Assembly (NCBI GenBank): GCA_900550175.1
Contig: URQX01000075.1
Location: 1 to 8,092, forward strand
DNA: 8,092 nucleotides
Direction: 5' to 3'
Source: an uncultured Veillonella sp.
GTDB taxonomy: Bacteria > Bacillota > Negativicutes > Veillonellales > Veillonellaceae
Shown here: positions 6,415 through 8,092 of the stretch, piece by piece
Layout of the letters: every line of letters begins with the position of its first letter
Position numbering within the stretch: position 1 is the first letter of the stretch
Notes under the pieces: generated by a model
Told to the model about the DNA's origin: nothing
Seen by the model: the letters and a program-made list of their open reading frames with translations, nothing else
The model's database searches: none
Position numbers and translations under genes: made by a program

Positions 6415-6486
6415 ATCTATGTACTTGCTCATAGATGGAACCCAATTATTGTTATTGTCAGTCATCATATCGACTACCTACAAAAC

Positions 6487-6580
6487 TTGGATTCCATTCC
6501 AACTTTATACTAATATTAACACAAAGTTGGATTTCATTCCAAGGTTTTATTGTATAGATACATAATTTGGATTTTATTCC
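6487..6580. repeat. Three palindromic repeats at exact 40-bp spacing upstream of the ATPase
   Basis: TTGGATTCCATTCCAA (6487-6502), TTGGATTTCATTCCAA (6527-6542) and TTGGATTTTATTCC (6567-6580) begin exactly 40 bases apart. The first two are inverted repeats, TTGGA and TCCAA around six bases; the third keeps the left arm and most of the right. The sequences between them are not conserved, so only the 16-base units are under constraint. The middle unit carries the -35 of the predicted ATPase promoter and the first lies just after the likely transcription start. This is the design of a multi-site operator. Confidence 0.8.
6513..6542 (-). promoter_or_regulatory. Predicted promoter of the AAA/DUF4143 ATPase gene
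   Basis: On the minus strand TTGGAA (6542-6537), an 18-base spacer and TAATAT (6518-6513) preceded by TGT (extended -10) make a plausible promoter. Its -35 is part of the middle palindrome, so binding there would block RNA polymerase. Confidence 0.5.
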
Positions 6581-6652
6581 TATAATTAATCTAATAAATT
6601 GTAATACCTCACCTCTATTTGTTCTTATACCAAGGAAGATATATAGCTTTCA

Positions 6653-6682
6653 TTGAACTCTAAGCCTATAAAACGATACAAT
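6653..6682 (+). promoter_or_regulatory. Predicted promoter of the LUD gene
   Basis: TTGAAC (6653-6658), an 18-base spacer and TACAAT (6677-6682) form a plausible promoter about 60 bases before ATG 6750. It diverges from the ATPase promoter and lies 73 bases to the right of the third palindrome. Confidence 0.5.
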
Positions 6683-6749
6683 AGTAAATAGCAAACACTA
6701 CTAATCGAAACATTAGCTTCTAATCACAAACACCTATTCAGGAGGACTC

Positions 6750-7427
6750 ATGGCCAATACAGAAACGACGATTAACGCAGTTATCAATCCTCAAAATAAC
6801 GATACCCCCATCGATATAGAGAAAACGATCAAAGCCTTAGAGCGAAATAAATTTGTAGTTCATTATTTTGAAACGGGCGCCGAAGCCGTTGCGTATCTAA
6901 ATAATCGCATCCAAAACAAATCTGTAGCCATTGGCGATTCTCGCACTTTATTAGAAATAGGTGTTCATGATGCTTTATCTGAGGTCAACGAGGACATAAC
7001 AGACATTCAGCGTCCACTGCCCGGTGAAAGCTTTCGCGATACGGCGTTACGCACCATGGGACGCGATGTATTTCTCACCTCGGTAAACGCCCTTTCACAA
7101 ACGGGAGAGATGGTGAATATCGACGGTACAGGCAATCGTGTGGCAGCCTCTCTATTTGGTTCTCAAGAGGTATTCTTTGTATTAGGAGTTAATAAAATAA
7201 CCCCTGACTTAGCGTCTGCCATTTATCGTGCACGAAATGTAGCAGCCCCACTTAACAGTAAGAAAAACAAAAAGAGCTCTCTCAATCCGTGTGCTACCTT
7301 GGACGAAAAATGCTACGACTGCGGCTCTCCAGATCGTATATGTAATGCCTTAACTATTTACTATAAAAAGATGCGTAACATGCAAACCATGGAGATTATT
7401 ATCATCAATGAATCCTTAGGCTTCTAA
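6750..7427 (+). CDS. LUD-domain (lactate utilisation, DUF162) protein
   Basis: A 225-residue cytoplasmic protein of the LUD family, which includes LutC of the L-lactate oxidation complex and many stand-alone members of unknown reaction. Diagnostic segments are VAIGDSRTLLEIG (59-71), FLTSVNALSQTGEMVNIDGTGNRVAA (108-133), VNKITPDLASAIYRARNVAAPLN (147-169) and the C-terminal IIIINESLGF. Cys181, Cys188, Cys191 and Cys198 form a cluster, with CGSPDRICN at its end; it looks able to bind a metal or an iron-sulfur centre, which is inference. The start ATG 6750 has AGGAGG four bases before it. It is the only plus-strand gene here, with its own promoter, and no lutA or lutB partner is in the window. 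A role in lactate metabolism fits the presumed organism but is unproven for stand-alone members. Its last 23 bases overlap the convergent XRE gene. Confidence 0.9.
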   Translation: MANTETTINAVINPQNNDTPIDIEKTIKALERNKFVVHYFETGAEAVAYLNNRIQNKSVAIGDSRTLLEIGVHDALSEVNEDITDIQRPLPGESFRDTALRTMGRDVFLTSVNALSQTGEMVNIDGTGNRVAASLFGSQEVFFVLGVNKITPDLASAIYRARNVAAPLNSKKNKKSSLNPCATLDEKCYDCGSPDRICNALTIYYKKMRNMQTMEIIIINESLGF

Positions 7428-7680
7428 TGGTTTGTGGACCATTTAGAAAATCTTGTACGCTCATCTGCCCTAATCCAGATACAACTCTATAAATAGTAGA
7501 CCATCGCGGATCGATAGCACCACTTTCAAGATCACTGATATAAGATTGAGCTAGACCTGACTTATCTGCCAACTGATACTGTGTCATGCCCAATTGTCTA
7601 CGCCAAAGCAAAATCAACACACCTAGTTTGTGAACCTCTTGTCGGATCTGTATATCATGACAACATAGGATAGAATTCAT
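7405..7680 (-). CDS. Small XRE-family helix-turn-helix regulator
   Basis: A 91-residue DNA-binding protein with a single Cro/C1-type HTH. The domain spans about 19-79: LGVLILLWRRQLGMTQYQLA, then DKSGLAQSYISDLESGAIDP, then the helices WSTIYRVVSGLG and VQDFL. The motifs MTQYQLADKSGL and QSYISDLESG are classical for the turn and the recognition helix. The N-terminal 18 residues carry a Cys-Cys-His stretch with no known role. There is no effector domain, so it is a simple repressor or an orphan antitoxin-like protein; no toxin gene is next to it. ATG 7680 has GAGG about five bases upstream. It converges on and overlaps the LUD gene, and no terminator follows it, so its transcript probably runs antisense into the LUD message. 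A possible -10, TATAGT (7731-7726), is visible without a convincing -35. Confidence 0.87.
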   Translation of the reverse strand: MNSILCCHDIQIRQEVHKLGVLILLWRRQLGMTQYQLADKSGLAQSYISDLESGAIDPRWSTIYRVVSGLGQMSVQDFLNGPQTIRSLRIH

Positions 7681-7779
7681 AGCAACCTCTATCTACTTTC
7701 ACACTCAACACATGGTTATGCCTTTACTATACCGATTTCGAAGGTTCAGTGACTAGTAGCAGTTGAAAAGCAATAACAC

Positions 7780-7830
7780 AAAAGCCTTACTAAAAACTAA
7801 TGTATCAATTAGTTCTAGTAAGGCTTTTTT
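7780..7830. terminator. Long bidirectional-looking terminator hairpin
   Basis: AAAAGCCTTACTA (7780-7792) pairs with TAGTAAGGCTTTT (7816-7828). Inside it AACTAAT (7795-7801) pairs with ATTAGTT (7808-7814) around a six-base loop. On the plus strand six T's end the structure; on the minus strand it ends CTTTTGTGTT. It lies about 200 bases past the stop of the minus-strand gene at the right edge, and no plus-strand gene directly precedes it. Confidence 0.8.
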
Positions 7831-8026
7831 CTATGCATATTATGTTATGTATATTTTCAACAATTCGTGTAATTATCGTATATATAGGAAGAATTAGTAC
7901 TAAAAATGTACTATATAAGATCAATAAATATAGATAATCCCTATGTTTTTATAATTTCTATACATTATTTATTCATCATGAATACACTTGAATAGTAATA
8001 TTGCCATATCATTATCCGCTATAGAA
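7831..8026. other. AT-rich non-coding stretch
   Basis: No gene is supported here; with 7681-7830 it makes a 346-base gap between genes. It contains short dyads, TAGTAC (7895-7900) with GTACTA (7908-7913), and TATTCAT and ATGAATA around a single base near 7970-7984. It may simply be the long 3' untranslated region of the gene ending at 8027. Confidence 0.4.
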
Positions 8027-8092
8027 TTATTGGTTAACACTTTCTTGAGCTTTTTTGATTTCCATGTATTTAACCATGCCGTCAACAGCTTT
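8027..8092 (-). CDS. C-terminal end of an unidentified minus-strand gene
   Basis: Reading from the right edge, the minus strand gives 21 codons ending in TAA (8029-8027). The last residues are VKYMEIKKAQESVNQ, a charged, probably helical tail. The composition looks like a normal coding end (AAA, GAA and GTT codons typical of the pta gene here), in contrast to the AT-rich stretch after it. The piece is too short to name a family. Position 8092 is the last base of a codon. Confidence 0.55.
   Translation of the reverse strand, partial: KAVDGMVKYMEIKKAQESVNQ

Noticed and set aside
6487..6580. CRISPR array
   Set aside because: The repeats are only 14-16 bases, three in number, with 24-base spacers, and one is degenerate. 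They overlap a promoter and there are no cas genes, so an operator array fits better.
7405..7680. Antitoxin of a toxin-antitoxin pair
   Set aside because: The XRE protein is of suitable size, but no small toxin-like gene lies on either side; the neighbour is a convergent LUD gene.

Overview
The window looks like chromosomal DNA from an AT-rich anaerobe of the Firmicutes/Negativicutes type. Veillonella is my best guess, from the general look of the proteins (a stand-alone Pta, paired DUF445 membrane proteins, a lactate-utilisation LUD protein). That is recollection rather than a search, so treat the genus as tentative. There are no rRNA or tRNA genes, no CRISPR array and no recognisable insertion sequence. 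Almost everything is transcribed on the minus strand; the LUD gene is the only convincing plus-strand gene.

Layout from left to right. Positions 1-1438 hold two DUF445-family inner-membrane proteins in a translationally coupled pair (ATGA overlap). The downstream one hits a stop codon in the middle of the family's most conserved motif, and its natural continuation is visible in another frame, so it is probably frameshifted. Positions 1543-2244 encode a metallo-beta-lactamase-fold hydrolase with its own extended -10 promoter. Positions 2359-2715 encode an HxlR-type regulator whose leader is full of dyads and follows a good promoter. Next comes a 416-base gap with a strong terminator that points on the plus strand although no plus-strand gene precedes it. 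Positions 3132-3926 encode an unrecognised 264-residue protein that seems to be built from two related beta-rich halves; its promoter is overlaid by a dyad. Positions 4132-5130 encode phosphate acetyltransferase (Pta) as an apparent single-gene unit with a GTG start, a strong promoter and a terminator. Positions 5188-6402 (or 6468) encode an AAA/DUF4143 ATPase, preceded by three palindromic repeats set exactly 40 bp apart. The LUD-domain gene (6750-7427) diverges from it. A small XRE-family regulator (7405-7680) runs tail-to-tail into the LUD gene and overlaps its last 23 bases. The right end is an AT-rich non-coding stretch with a large bidirectional-looking terminator and the last 21 codons of an unidentified minus-strand gene.

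How the genes fit together: Pta (acetyl-CoA to acetyl-phosphate, and so ATP through acetate kinase) and the LUD protein fit a lactate-fermenting metabolism, but they are separately transcribed and acetate kinase is not in the window. The rest is a set of single-gene units rather than one pathway. I see no clear defence or mobile system. The most distinctive signals are the 40-bp-phased operator array on the ATPase gene, the uncharacterised two-domain protein with its dyad promoter, and the orphan plus-strand terminator.
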